From the NCBI GenBank assembly GCA_026131555.1, contig JAMXJH010000001.1, positions 124,001 to 188,000 on the forward strand: 64,000 bases of DNA, written 5' to 3'. The notes beneath the pieces were generated by a model. The model ran no database searches. It was not told where the DNA came from and saw only the letters and a program-made list of their open reading frames with translations. Of this stretch, positions 7,968 to 17,149 are shown one piece after another. Every line of letters starts with the position of its first letter. Within the stretch, counting starts at the first letter, position 1. The DNA is from Aerococcaceae bacterium NML190073. Its GTDB lineage: Bacteria > Bacillota > Bacilli > Lactobacillales > Aerococcaceae. A program made the position numbers and the translations under genes.

Positions 7968-9734
7968 TTATTCCGAAATCGGTGCTTCCGCTGTTAATTC
8001 AATCGTATGTAAGTGTCTTAACGGTGAGTCAGGGTCAATTGAATATTTATTTACTCTGTTGTTAATAGCCGTCACAGATTGACGGTACAACGTTGGAATA
8101 ATCGGCGCTTGTTCAAACATATACGCCTGGAAATCCTTAAATGCTTGCTTCTTAAACTCCAAATCGAATGATTTATCTGAAGTAAATCTGTCTAATAGTT
8201 CATCTAACTCTGGAGATGTAAAGCGTGCGTAGTTGAATTTAGATGATTTCCCATATAGGGCATTTGGATCCGGATTTCCACCTAAGGCCACGCCGCCTAA
8301 ATAGATATCAATTTCCGGGTCATCATTTTGTACGCGATCATAGAATGAATTGAATTCTAACAAACGTCCATCTGTTAATTCAACATTCACACCAATCGCT
8401 TTCCATGATTCTAGGTAGTATTGTGTAAATGGTTCCGCAATCTCACCACCCGACATTGCAGCGACTTTTAATGTAAATGGCTTACCACTTGGATCTTCTA
8501 CAAACCCATCGCTGTCTTTATCTTCAAATCCAGCTTCTGCCAATAGTGCTTTTGCTTTTTCCGGATCATAAGTATAACCTGCCAAATCTTTATCGTGTGC
8601 CTCTTTGAAGTTTGGTGTAATCAGTGAATTAGCGCCTTCACGCAACCCGTGATAGAATTTCTCTCCAATTGCATTATTATCTACTGCGTACCCTAATGCT
8701 TGGCGCAGATTTTTGTTCGCCAATACTTTTGTATCATCCATTTCGACTGCGTATTTTTCTTCGTTCCATTTACCTAACTTGAAGCCGATGTAGTTGATGA
8801 CGTTTTGCAATCGACCGAGAACCTTAAAGTTAGTCGCATCCTTATATGTATCGTAGGTATCCGACGGGAAGCTTAATCCGATGTCATATCGACCGGCTTT
8901 CATTTCTTCTGGTGCGGTTTCCGGAGATACTACTTCCAGAAGGACTTTGTCAATCTTAGGTTTCCCTCTCCAATAATGCTCATTCGCCACGTAAGTAACG
9001 GCTTCTCCGGGTACAATTGACTCCACCTTAAATGGACCGAAACCAACTGGCTTTTGACGAACCGCTTCTGCCGATTCTAAATCTTTCACCGGAACATCTT
9101 TCAATACGTGTTCAGGTTGGATATATGTAGCTACGCCGCCATTGACGATTACCATAGAACTTGGGAAAGTTATATAATTAATACGCAATGTATAATCATC
9201 AACGCGCTCTAACCCTGAGATTGTATCCACTTTTCCTTCGTGGTATTCGTCCATTCCCACAACATTTGTAAATTGTTCGTTATATCTTACGCCGGTGTAA
9301 TCTTTATGCCCAATGACATAGTACGGGAAGATGACATCGTCAATTGTAATCGGTTCGCCGTCATCCCATTTGTGCCCTTCCGGAATTTTGATCGTTGCTT
9401 GCTTCTTATCTTTATCCAGTTCCAATTTAGCAAAGCCTGAATCATTGATGATATAGTCGGCATCGTATCCGAATAAATCATCATGGAAAAAGGCAATAAC
9501 TTGAGAATCCGGATTGGATGTAGATACCATGTTGTTCAGTAATCCTTCAAACGCAGTCCCTACTAATGCTACTTTTAATGTGCCACCTTCAATTGCTTTG
9601 GCATCCGGCGTATCAATCGTCTCCTCTAACTTAACCTGAGCCTGAGCTACAGATGCTAGCGGTGTAAATAATGCTGCACCCAATGTTAAAGTGGCAGCAA
9701 CTAATGAGAAATTCCTTCTAAATCCTTTTTTCAT
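7968..9734 (-). CDS. Peptide ABC transporter substrate-binding protein (OppA-like), copy 3
   Basis: SBP_bac_5 protein of 588 residues, paralogous along its whole length to its three neighbours. The signal peptide (MKKGFRRNFSLVAATLTLGA...) ends near VAQAQ, a signal peptidase I type site. There is no Cys in a lipobox, so lipid anchoring is not predicted. The conserved WRGKPKI and TDGRLLEFNSFYDRV blocks are shared with the other copies. Acidic substitutions and the region around residues 480-540 differ most, where ligand-contacting loops could vary. It has its own promoter (TTGTAT-16-TATAAT) and a strong terminator, so it forms a monocistronic unit. Substrate unknown; oligopeptides are inferred from the family. 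Confidence 0.9.
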   Translation of the reverse strand: MKKGFRRNFSLVAATLTLGAALFTPLASVAQAQVKLEETIDTPDAKAIEGGTLKVALVGTAFEGLLNNMVSTSNPDSQVIAFFHDDLFGYDADYIINDSGFAKLELDKDKKQATIKIPEGHKWDDGEPITIDDVIFPYYVIGHKDYTGVRYNEQFTNVVGMDEYHEGKVDTISGLERVDDYTLRINYITFPSSMVIVNGGVATYIQPEHVLKDVPVKDLESAEAVRQKPVGFGPFKVESIVPGEAVTYVANEHYWRGKPKIDKVLLEVVSPETAPEEMKAGRYDIGLSFPSDTYDTYKDATNFKVLGRLQNVINYIGFKLGKWNEEKYAVEMDDTKVLANKNLRQALGYAVDNNAIGEKFYHGLREGANSLITPNFKEAHDKDLAGYTYDPEKAKALLAEAGFEDKDSDGFVEDPSGKPFTLKVAAMSGGEIAEPFTQYYLESWKAIGVNVELTDGRLLEFNSFYDRVQNDDPEIDIYLGGVALGGNPDPNALYGKSSKFNYARFTSPELDELLDRFTSDKSFDLEFKKQAFKDFQAYMFEQAPIIPTLYRQSVTAINNRVNKYSIDPDSPLRHLHTIELTAEAPISE

Positions 9735-9783
9735 TTCATTATCCCCTTTGTTTTATTAGAGTTCGATTAACTCTATTCGTTAA

Positions 9784-9811
9784 TTATACATTTACCTTAC
9801 GTAAATACAAT
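9784..9811 (-). promoter_or_regulatory. Promoter of peptide-binding protein copy 3
   Basis: Minus strand TTGTAT (9806-9811), 16 bases, TATAAT (9784-9789). The same 16-bp spacing and AT-rich upstream tract occur at copies 1 and 2. Confidence 0.75.
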
Positions 9812-9955
9812 CATTTTTTCATTTTTAGTAAAAAAATAGCAACATAATAAAGTATTTTTAGAAAAAACGGTATAAAAAACATTGAGATGTCTACAACAAA
9901 CTTTCATTTAATTGCGATACTTCTATTAACATACGGATTTTTAGGCATAAAAAAA

Positions 9956-9983
9956 ATCAAGCAAAGCCGTAGCCTTGCTTGAT
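9956..9983 (-). terminator. Terminator after peptide-binding protein copy 2
   Basis: Stem ATCAAGCAA/TTGCTTGAT with inner GGC/GCC pairing, followed by eight T on the minus strand. Its outer stem resembles that at 7919-7951. Confidence 0.9.
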
Positions 9984-10002
9984 ATAAAGTCTAAGTTGAG
10001 AA

Positions 10003-11769
10003 TTATTCTGTTGCAGGAGCATCAGCTGTTAATTCAACTGTATGCCAGTACTTCAATGATGAGTTTGGATCGATTGAGAACTTGTTGACACGATTGTTAA
10101 CCGCTGTTACTGATTGACGGTACAATGTCGGAATAACAGGTGAATGTTCGTGCATGTAAGCTTGCCATTCTTTGAAGGCTGCTTTCTTGAACTCCAAATC
10201 AAACGATTCATCCGAGCCGAATTTCTCTAATAACGCATCCAGTTCAGGTGATGTGAAACGTGAATAGTTGAATTTAGATGATTTAGAGTACAAACCATTC
10301 GGATCCGGATCTCCACCTAAGCTCCATGCACCTAAGTAGATATCAATTTCAGGATCATCTTTCTCAACGCGATCATAGAAGGCATTGAACTCTAATAAAC
10401 GACCGTCTGTTAATTCAACATTAACACCAATTGCTTTCCATGATTCTAAGTAATATTGAGCAAACGGTTCAGCGATTTCGCCACCTGCCATCGCTGCTAA
10501 TTTCAAAGTGAATGGCTTACCTGATGGATCTTCTACAAATCCGTCACTGTCTTTGTCTTCAAATCCGCCTTCTGCCAATAATGCTTTAGCTTTCTCCGGA
10601 TCGTAAGTATATCCTTCTAATTCTTTGTCGTATGCTTCAGTGAAGTTCGGTGTGATTAATGAGTTTGCGCCTTCACGTAAACCGTGATAGAATTTCTCAC
10701 CGATTGCATCGTTGTCTACAGCATAACCCATTGCTTGACGTAAAGCTTTGTTTGCCAAAACTTTTGTATCGTCCATTTCAACTTCGCTTTTTTCTTCATT
10801 CCATTTACCTAATTTGAAACCAACGTAGTTGACAGAGTTTTGTAAACGACCTAAAACCTTAAAGTTCGTTGCGTCTTTGTAAGTGTCGTATGTATCAGGT
10901 GGGAATAGTAAGGCTACATCATAACGACCGGCTTTCATTTCTTCCGGTGCTGTTTCAGCAGCTACTACTTCCAAGACAACTTTATCAATTTTTGGTTTGC
11001 CTCTCCAGTAATGTTCATTTGCTACATATGTAACAGCTTCTCCAGGTGTTACTGATTCTACTTTGAATGGACCAAAACCAACTGGCTTCTTACGAACTAA
11101 TTCTGAAGAATCCAAATCTTTTACCGGAACATCTTTTAATACGTGCTCTGGTTGAATGTATTGAGATACACCACCACCCGCTAACGCCATTGAGTTAGGG
11201 AAGTTTTTGTAGCTTACACGCAATGTGTAATCATCCACGCGCTCCAAACCAGAGATTGTTTCTGCTTTACCTTCATGGTATTCTTCCATTCCGACAACGT
11301 TTTTGAAGGTTTCACCGTAACGTACACCTGTATAATCTTTATGTCCGATAACATAATAAGGGAAAATTACGTCGTCAATCGTAATTGGTTCACCATCATC
11401 CCATTTATGCCCTTCCGGAATTGTGATTGTTACTTGTTTCTTCTCTTTATCTAACTCTAATTTAGCAAAACCTGTGTCATTGATGACAAAGTCAGAATCA
11501 TATCCATACAGTCCTTCGTTGAAGAAATCAATGACTTGCCCATCCGGGTTTGCAGTGTACAACATGTTGTTCAAAAGACCTTCAAATGCGGCTCCAACTA
11601 AGGCAACTTTTAATGTGCCTCCTTCAATTGCTTGAGCATCTGCGTTGTCCACAGTTTCCTCTAATTTAACTTGCGCCTCCACTACCGGAGCTAGTGGCGT
11701 CAATAATGCTGCTCCTAATGATAATGTTGCAGCTACTAACGAAACACTTTTTCTAAAGCTTTTTCTCAT
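10003..11769 (-). CDS. Peptide ABC transporter substrate-binding protein (OppA-like), copy 2
   Basis: SBP_bac_5 protein of 588 residues. The ATG at 11769 is preceded by GGGAG with 7-base spacing; the longer frame from 11787 would read through that ribosome site and is rejected. The signal peptide (MRKSFRKSVSLVAATLSLGA...) ends near VVEAQ, without a lipobox cysteine. Copies 1-3 are closely similar (shared LKVLGRLQN, EPFAQYYLESWKAIGVNVELTDG), indicating recent tandem duplication. It has its own promoter and terminator. The predicted role is delivering peptides to an unlinked Opp permease, or extracellular peptide binding in its own right, since no anchor is visible. Confidence 0.9.
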   Translation of the reverse strand: MRKSFRKSVSLVAATLSLGAALLTPLAPVVEAQVKLEETVDNADAQAIEGGTLKVALVGAAFEGLLNNMLYTANPDGQVIDFFNEGLYGYDSDFVINDTGFAKLELDKEKKQVTITIPEGHKWDDGEPITIDDVIFPYYVIGHKDYTGVRYGETFKNVVGMEEYHEGKAETISGLERVDDYTLRVSYKNFPNSMALAGGGVSQYIQPEHVLKDVPVKDLDSSELVRKKPVGFGPFKVESVTPGEAVTYVANEHYWRGKPKIDKVVLEVVAAETAPEEMKAGRYDVALLFPPDTYDTYKDATNFKVLGRLQNSVNYVGFKLGKWNEEKSEVEMDDTKVLANKALRQAMGYAVDNDAIGEKFYHGLREGANSLITPNFTEAYDKELEGYTYDPEKAKALLAEGGFEDKDSDGFVEDPSGKPFTLKLAAMAGGEIAEPFAQYYLESWKAIGVNVELTDGRLLEFNAFYDRVEKDDPEIDIYLGAWSLGGDPDPNGLYSKSSKFNYSRFTSPELDALLEKFGSDESFDLEFKKAAFKEWQAYMHEHSPVIPTLYRQSVTAVNNRVNKFSIDPNSSLKYWHTVELTADAPATE

Positions 11770-11813
11770 TTTCCATCTCCCTTTCATTAGAGTTTGGTTA
11801 GTTTTATGTGTTC

Positions 11814-11841
11814 ATTATACATTTTTCTCGGATAAATGCAA
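11814..11841 (-). promoter_or_regulatory. Promoter of peptide-binding protein copy 2
   Basis: Minus strand TTGCAT (11836-11841), 16 bases, TATAAT (11814-11819). Confidence 0.8.
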
Positions 11842-11878
11842 TCTATTTTTCTATTTTTTATAAAAAAAAGCACAGCAA

Positions 11879-11918
11879 AGCAAGACTATCCAAAATCATG
11901 CTTCGGATTGGTCTTGCT
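11879..11918 (-). terminator. Terminator after peptide-binding protein copy 1
   Basis: Stem AGCAAGAC...GTCTTGCT with an inner AATCC/GGATA helix, followed by a T-run on the minus strand. Confidence 0.85.
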
Positions 11919-11939
11919 TACTGTACGATTCAAATACGA

Positions 11940-13709
11940 TTATTCTGCAATTGGCGCATCTGCCGTTAATTCAACTGTATGCCAGAACTCGAATGGAGAG
12001 TTCGGGTCAATTGAGAACTTGTTCACGCGATTGTTAACAGCTGTTACACCGTAACGGTATAAGGTTGGGAATGCCGGTACTTCCTCGTGCATGTAACGTT
12101 GCCATTCTGCGAAAGCTTGCTTTCTGAATTCAGGATCAAATGATTCATCTGACGTGAATTTCTCAAGAAGTGCATCATGCTCCGGTGTTGCAAAACGAGT
12201 GTAGTTAAACTTCGCAGTTCGTCCGTATAGTCCATTAGGTGCCGGGTCGCCACCTAAGCCCCATGCGCCGATGTAAACGTCGATTTCCGGATCATCTTTC
12301 TCCACGCGATCATAGAAAGCATTGAATTCCAATAAACGTCCGTCTGTCAATTCAACATTAATACCAACTGCTTTCCACGACTCCAAGTAGAATTGTGCCA
12401 AAGGTTCAGCGATTTCGCCACCTGACATTGAAGCCAACTTCAATGTGAACGGCTTGCCATCCGGCGCTTCAACGAAGCCATCGCTGTCGCCATCTTTGAA
12501 ACCTGCTTCTTCTAACAATGCTTTTGCTTTTTCAGGATCATATGAGTAGCCTTCCAATTCACTATCGTACACTTCTGTGAAGTTCGGCGTAATCAATGAA
12601 TTCGCTGCTGTACGTAAACCGTGGTAGAATTTCTCTCCTACTGCTGCGTTGTTCGCTGCGTATGCCATTGCTTGACGTAAAGCCTTGTTTGAAAGAACTC
12701 TTGTATCATCCATTTCAACTTCGCCTTTTTCTTCATTCCACTTACCTAATTTGAAACCAACGTAGCTCACGGCGTTTTGCAAACGACCTAATGGCTTGAA
12801 GTTCGTTGCATCCTTATATGTATCATATGTGTCGGTTGGGAAAGTTAAGGCAATGTCGTACTTGCCGGCTTTCATCTCTTCAGGAGCCGTTTCTGGCGCT
12901 AATACTTCCAATACTAAAGCGTCTACTTTCGGTTTACCTCTCCAGTGATGCTCATTCGCAACGAACGTTACGGCTTCACCCGGAGTAACGGATTCTACCT
13001 TGAATGGACCAAAGCCTACAGGTTTCTTACGAACCGGTTCTGAAGAGTCAAAGTCTTTAACCTCAATATCCTTGAAGACATGCTCCGGTTCAATGTAGTT
13101 ACTTACACCGCCACCTACTAATGGCATTGAGCTTGGGAAGTTCTTATAAGTAACACGCAATGTGTAATCGTCCACACGCTCTAAGCCTGAGATGGTATCT
13201 GCTTTACCTTCATGATATTCTTCCATCCCAACAATGTTCTTGAAGTCATCTCCGTAACGAACACCTGTATAGTCTTTATGTCCAACTACATAATAAGGGA
13301 AGATAACATCGTCAATCGTAATTGGCTCGCCGTCATCCCATTTGTGACCTTCCGGGATTGTAATGGTTGCTTGCTTATTTTCCTTATCCAAAGTTAATTT
13401 ACCAAATCCGGTATCATCGATGACAAAGTCTGCGTCATAGCCGAATAAACCTTCATTAAACAAGCCGATGATTTGATTATCTGGGTTACCGGAATACACT
13501 AAACTGTTCAAGATTCCCTCGAATGGTGATCCGACTTGCGCTACTTTCAATGTTCCGCCTTCAATCGCTTGTGCTTCTTGATCATCTACTGTTGTTTCCA
13601 ACTTAACTTCTTCCGCAGAAACCACCGGAGCTAAAGGGGCAACAAATGCCGTTCCTAAAGTCAATGTTGCTGCGACTAATGAGAAATGTTTCTTAAAGCT
13701 TTTTTTCAT
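11940..13709 (-). CDS. Peptide ABC transporter substrate-binding protein (OppA-like), copy 1
   Basis: SBP_bac_5 protein of 589 residues, the first of four tandem paralogues in the direction of transcription. The signal peptide (MKKSFKKHFSLVAATLTLGT...) ends near VVSAEE, again without a lipobox cysteine. The WDDGEPITIDDVIFPYY block is near residue 125, HHWRGKPKVD near 265, and the C-terminus ELTADAPIAE matches the other copies. The gene is monocistronic with promoter TTGCAT-16-TATAAT. Four full-length intact copies argue for selected functional divergence rather than decay. Substrate preference cannot be read from the sequence. Confidence 0.9.
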   Translation of the reverse strand: MKKSFKKHFSLVAATLTLGTAFVAPLAPVVSAEEVKLETTVDDQEAQAIEGGTLKVAQVGSPFEGILNSLVYSGNPDNQIIGLFNEGLFGYDADFVIDDTGFGKLTLDKENKQATITIPEGHKWDDGEPITIDDVIFPYYVVGHKDYTGVRYGDDFKNIVGMEEYHEGKADTISGLERVDDYTLRVTYKNFPSSMPLVGGGVSNYIEPEHVFKDIEVKDFDSSEPVRKKPVGFGPFKVESVTPGEAVTFVANEHHWRGKPKVDALVLEVLAPETAPEEMKAGKYDIALTFPTDTYDTYKDATNFKPLGRLQNAVSYVGFKLGKWNEEKGEVEMDDTRVLSNKALRQAMAYAANNAAVGEKFYHGLRTAANSLITPNFTEVYDSELEGYSYDPEKAKALLEEAGFKDGDSDGFVEAPDGKPFTLKLASMSGGEIAEPLAQFYLESWKAVGINVELTDGRLLEFNAFYDRVEKDDPEIDVYIGAWGLGGDPAPNGLYGRTAKFNYTRFATPEHDALLEKFTSDESFDPEFRKQAFAEWQRYMHEEVPAFPTLYRYGVTAVNNRVNKFSIDPNSPFEFWHTVELTADAPIAE

Positions 13710-13754
13710 AATGAAACCTCCGTTTGATTAGAATTAGATTAAATCCATAACTTT

Positions 13755-13782
13755 ATTATACACATTTCTAATCTTAATGCAA
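13755..13782 (-). promoter_or_regulatory. Promoter of peptide-binding protein copy 1
   Basis: Minus strand TTGCAT (13777-13782), 16 bases, TATAAT (13755-13760). Confidence 0.8.
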
Positions 13783-13809
13783 TTTATTTTTTAATTTTTT
13801 TAGAAAAAA

Positions 13810-13840
13810 AAAGAAACATCTGCGCATGAGATGTTTCTTT
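13810..13840 (-). terminator. Terminator after truA
   Basis: Twelve-bp perfect stem AAAGAAACATCT/AGATGTTTCTTT with a 7-base loop and a T-run on the minus strand. It starts inside the truA stop region and ends the ecfA1-ecfA2-ecfT-truA operon. Confidence 0.95.
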
Positions 13841-14613
13841 TATTGATTAAATGGGTCTTGCTCGTAAATGACACGTTGCATATACAGACCTTGAGGCGGT
13901 GCTGTGGGACCGGCTTGTTTACGGTTGCGAACTGCTAATAAGCGTTGCAATTCCGTTTCCGGTCTTAATCCGTCACCGATTTGCAAGAGTGTGCCGACGA
14001 GAATGCGAATCATATTATAGAGGAACCCATTGCCTCGGAAATAAAAACGTAATTCGTGCTGTTCTTCATCGTACATAATGGTCGCTTCGTAAACTGTCCG
14101 CACTTTATCTTCCTTATCTGTCTTCGTTGAGCAGAAGCTTGTGAAGTCATGCGTACCGACTATATCGCAGATAGCACGTTGCATTTTGGCAAGATCATAG
14201 CGATAAGGGTGATGTAGTGTATAATGACGTTTGAACGGATCCGGAAATTGTCCGACGTCCACGCGGTAAATGTACTCCTTCTCAGCGACATCGTAGCGCG
14301 CATGGAAGGTTTCGGCTACTTGAGCAACGTCAATGACGCGGATGCTAGTATCCAATAGGCTGTTGAATGCACGTTGCATTGCCTTTGGATGAATTGATGC
14401 GGGGTAATCGAAGTGAACGACTTGCCCGAGCGCATGAACACCTGAATCCGTGCGTCCTGAACCTGAGGTGGGAATATGTTGTCCGCTTGGCAATTTCGCC
14501 ATTTTGCATAGGGCTTTCTCGATAGCGGCTTGGACAGAGGGACCATTCGGCTGCACTTGGTAGCCGACGTAGGGCGTGCCGTCGTACTGTACTTTAATTG
14601 CATAGCGTGGCAT
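13840..14613 (-). CDS. truA: tRNA pseudouridine(38-40) synthase
   Basis: Converts U38-U40 of the anticodon stem of many tRNAs to pseudouridine; cytoplasmic homodimer. It has 257 residues, normal for TruA. The catalytic aspartate is D56 in the conserved SGRTDSGVHA motif. A second signature region (RFYFRGNGFLYNMIR) lies near residues 190-205. The gene is last in the ECF transporter operon, 11 bp after ecfT, an arrangement common in Firmicutes. In many relatives rplM-rpsI follow; here a terminator does. Confidence 0.97.
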   Translation of the reverse strand: MPRYAIKVQYDGTPYVGYQVQPNGPSVQAAIEKALCKMAKLPSGQHIPTSGSGRTDSGVHALGQVVHFDYPASIHPKAMQRAFNSLLDTSIRVIDVAQVAETFHARYDVAEKEYIYRVDVGQFPDPFKRHYTLHHPYRYDLAKMQRAICDIVGTHDFTSFCSTKTDKEDKVRTVYEATIMYDEEQHELRFYFRGNGFLYNMIRILVGTLLQIGDGLRPETELQRLLAVRNRKQAGPTAPPQGLYMQRVIYEQDPFNQ

Positions 14614-14624
14614 AGGGCGACCTC

Positions 14625-15422
14625 CTAATTTCTTAAGAATAAGAGGGCTAAGGTCAACGCGAATAACGCTGAATAGGCGACGAAATCCCCTTTGCCGTAA
14701 TTGAGTTGGCGATACTTTGTCCGTCCTTCACTGCCGCGATAACCACGTGCTTCCATTGCCGTTGCCATTTCTTCTGCGCGATTAAAAGCACTGACGAACA
14801 AAGGCACCAGAATTGGCACGATTGCTTTCATTCGTTGAATGAAATTTCCTTGGTCAAACTCAACGCCACGCGCACGTTGCGCATTCATAATTTTTTGTGC
14901 TTCATCCATTAATGTTGGCACATAGCGGAGTGCAATCGACAACATTAAGGCGATTTCGTGTGCAGGGAAGCCGATTTTTGCCAATGGACGTAGCAAATGT
15001 TCGATACCGTCCGTCAATTCAAGCGGCGCCGTTGTCAAGGTGAGAATCGTTGACATGAAGATGATTAAGACTAATCTGGCAAAAATGAATGCCCCGTTGA
15101 TTAGTCCGAGCGAAGTGACCGTAATCGGCCCCCACTTAAAGTATGTTTCCCCACCGATCGTGAATAGCACTTGGAAAATGACTGTAAATAAAATTAACCA
15201 AATCATCGGCTTCACACCTTTGATGAAAAAACGAATGCTAATCCCACTCAAGTGAATCGCCAGCAACGTAAACAGTGTCAACAACAAGTAAGTTTGCCAG
15301 TTGTTCGCTAGAAAAATAATGATGATGAAATAGAAACTACTTATCAATTTCGTACGTGGATCCAAGCGATGAATCCATGAGTCGCCTTGAATGTAGCGAC
15401 CGAGTAGCATTTTATCTAACAT
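14625..15422 (-). CDS. ecfT: Energy-coupling factor transporter transmembrane protein
   Basis: Membrane subunit that couples ATP hydrolysis by EcfA1/EcfA2 to interchangeable vitamin-binding S components. It has 265 residues with about five to six hydrophobic segments (for example near 30-65 and 100-130). Two cytoplasmic coupling helices end in the conserved Ala-Arg-Gly signatures AQRARGVEF and MEARGYRG in the C-terminal half. Its first 11 bases overlap ecfA2, implying translational coupling. No S component is encoded nearby, so this is the shared (group II) module serving several substrates. Confidence 0.95.
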   Translation of the reverse strand: MLDKMLLGRYIQGDSWIHRLDPRTKLISSFYFIIIIFLANNWQTYLLLTLFTLLAIHLSGISIRFFIKGVKPMIWLILFTVIFQVLFTIGGETYFKWGPITVTSLGLINGAFIFARLVLIIFMSTILTLTTAPLELTDGIEHLLRPLAKIGFPAHEIALMLSIALRYVPTLMDEAQKIMNAQRARGVEFDQGNFIQRMKAIVPILVPLFVSAFNRAEEMATAMEARGYRGSEGRTKYRQLNYGKGDFVAYSALFALTLALLFLRN

Positions 15423-16296
15423 GCTCGTTCGCCTCCTTCATTTGAATCAACTGCGTTGCCAAGGCTTCCACCGTCAACGGCATTTGCTCTGCCGGAATAC
15501 TCAATTGCGTTTGCTCGCTAACTTGCTTCAAGAAACGCAAAGTGTGCGGTAAACCTAGCTGACGCTGCGCCATCGCTTCTTCATCTGCAAAAATAGCTGC
15601 CGGTGTCCCGGTCGCCACCACGGTTCCGCCTTCCATGACAATAACATTGTCTGCATACTTAGCAACATCATTCATCTGATGAGTTACTAGCACTAAGGTT
15701 AATGCCATACGTTTCTGTAAATCCGCAAAAAGTGCCATCATGCGTTGGTGACCGAGCGGATCCAATCCGGCAGTCGGTTCGTCAAGTACCAGCACTTCCG
15801 GCTCTAAAGCTAGAACGCCCGCAATCGCCACACGGCGCATTTGTCCGCCACTCAATTCAAAAGGTGAGCGCTCAAATAAAGCATCCTCTATACCGACAAG
15901 GTTCAATTTTTCTTTGGCAATTCGCTTTGCTTCTTCTTCCTGTACACCGAAATTCAGTGGACCAAACATCACATCTTTGAGAACTGTTTCTTCAAATAAT
16001 TGTGCTTCAGGAAACTGAAAGACGACGCCGACTTTTTTGCGGAGAGGTTTGAGAGAGCCGTGCTTGGATTGAGCGGTAATGCGTTCGCCGGCAATCGTCA
16101 CGCTGCCGTTCGTTGGACGCACCAAGACATTCAAATGTTGAATGAGCGTCGACTTGCCCGAACCTGTATGCCCGATAATCGCCGTTACTTGCCGACTGGG
16201 AATCGCCACATTGATATTATGCAAAGCACTGACGGCAAAAGGCGTACGCGGATTATAAATAAAATCTACTTCTTCAAATAAGATGTGGTGATCCAT
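15412..16296 (-). CDS. ecfA2: ECF transporter ATPase, second subunit
   Basis: ABC ATPase of 294 residues, one of the two nucleotide-binding subunits of the ECF module. Walker A GHTGSGKST is at 42-50, signature LSGGQMRRVAIAG near 142-154 and Walker B VLVLDEPTAGLD near 160-171, with the H-loop in LVTHQMNDV. The N-terminal FEEVDFIYNPRTPF is typical of EcfA2 (YbaE). The start overlaps the end of ecfA1 by 31 bp and the end overlaps ecfT by 11 bp, a tightly coupled operon. Confidence 0.95.
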   Translation of the reverse strand: MDHHILFEEVDFIYNPRTPFAVSALHNINVAIPSRQVTAIIGHTGSGKSTLIQHLNVLVRPTNGSVTIAGERITAQSKHGSLKPLRKKVGVVFQFPEAQLFEETVLKDVMFGPLNFGVQEEEAKRIAKEKLNLVGIEDALFERSPFELSGGQMRRVAIAGVLALEPEVLVLDEPTAGLDPLGHQRMMALFADLQKRMALTLVLVTHQMNDVAKYADNVIVMEGGTVVATGTPAAIFADEEAMAQRQLGLPHTLRFLKQVSEQTQLSIPAEQMPLTVEALATQLIQMKEANEHVR

Positions 16297-17105
16297 TCTA
16301 ACAACGCCTCCTCGTCTAAATAATCATCCGGAACTGCAACGCCTTGCGCTTGCAAAGCATCTTTCAGTTTCTGCGCAAAAGGAACATCTAAGCCTAACTC
16401 AATCAATTGTTCACCCAGAGTAAAAATTCGCTCCGGCACATCGTTCATCACTAATTGTCCTTGGTTCATGACTAGAATACGGTCTGCTAAATTTGCCTCA
16501 TCAATATCGTGCGTGATTGAAATAACCGTCAAATTAAACCGCTCTTTGATCGCTCTAACAGCTTGAATCACTTCAAGGCGTCCTACCGGATCCAACATCG
16601 CCGTCGCTTCATCTAGAATAATGATATCCGGACGCAATGCCAAGACGCTCGCCAAAGCGATGCGTTGTTTCTGTCCGCCTGATAGGCGAGCGGGTTCTTT
16701 TTGTTTGAAGGCTGACATGCGTACTTGTTCGAGGGCGTCATTGATGCGTACAATCATTTCTTCGCGTGGTACTCCGTTATTTTCCAAGCCGAAAGCAACG
16801 TCATCTTCAACGGTTGACCCAACAAATTGATTGTCAGGATTCTGGAAAACCATACCGACCTTGCGGCGAACTTCCCAAATTGTTTCCTCATTAAGTAACA
16901 TACCGTTGATGCGTACTTCTCCGGTTTCTTGTGGCGTCAATAGTCCATTGATAATCTTCGCTAATGTTGATTTCCCCGACCCGTTTGGACCGATAATCGC
17001 AATCCACTCACCTTTTTGGATAGACACGGAAACATCCTTAAGCGATTCGCGTTCGTTGCCATAATACTGAAACGTAATATGTTTAAGTTCTACTGCTGCT
17101 GTCAT
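16266..17105 (-). CDS. ecfA1: ECF transporter ATPase, first subunit
   Basis: ABC ATPase of 279 residues pairing with EcfA2. Walker A GPNGSGKST is at 39-47, Q-loop in MVFQNPDNQF, signature ARLSGGQKQRIALAS, and Walker B IIILDEATAMLDP. ATG 17105 follows AAAGGAG by 9 bases; an upstream GTG at 17114 overlaps that spacing and is rejected. First gene of ecfA1-ecfA2-ecfT-truA, 262 bp downstream of rplQ across a hairpin-rich region with no clear separate promoter, so it may be partly read from the ribosomal operon. Confidence 0.95.
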   Translation of the reverse strand: MTAAVELKHITFQYYGNERESLKDVSVSIQKGEWIAIIGPNGSGKSTLAKIINGLLTPQETGEVRINGMLLNEETIWEVRRKVGMVFQNPDNQFVGSTVEDDVAFGLENNGVPREEMIVRINDALEQVRMSAFKQKEPARLSGGQKQRIALASVLALRPDIIILDEATAMLDPVGRLEVIQAVRAIKERFNLTVISITHDIDEANLADRILVMNQGQLVMNDVPERIFTLGEQLIELGLDVPFAQKLKDALQAQGVAVPDDYLDEEALLEWITTSYLKK

Positions 17106-17149
17106 TAGATACACTCCTTTGTGTATAAATTAACTCTTTCTTCTTACTT

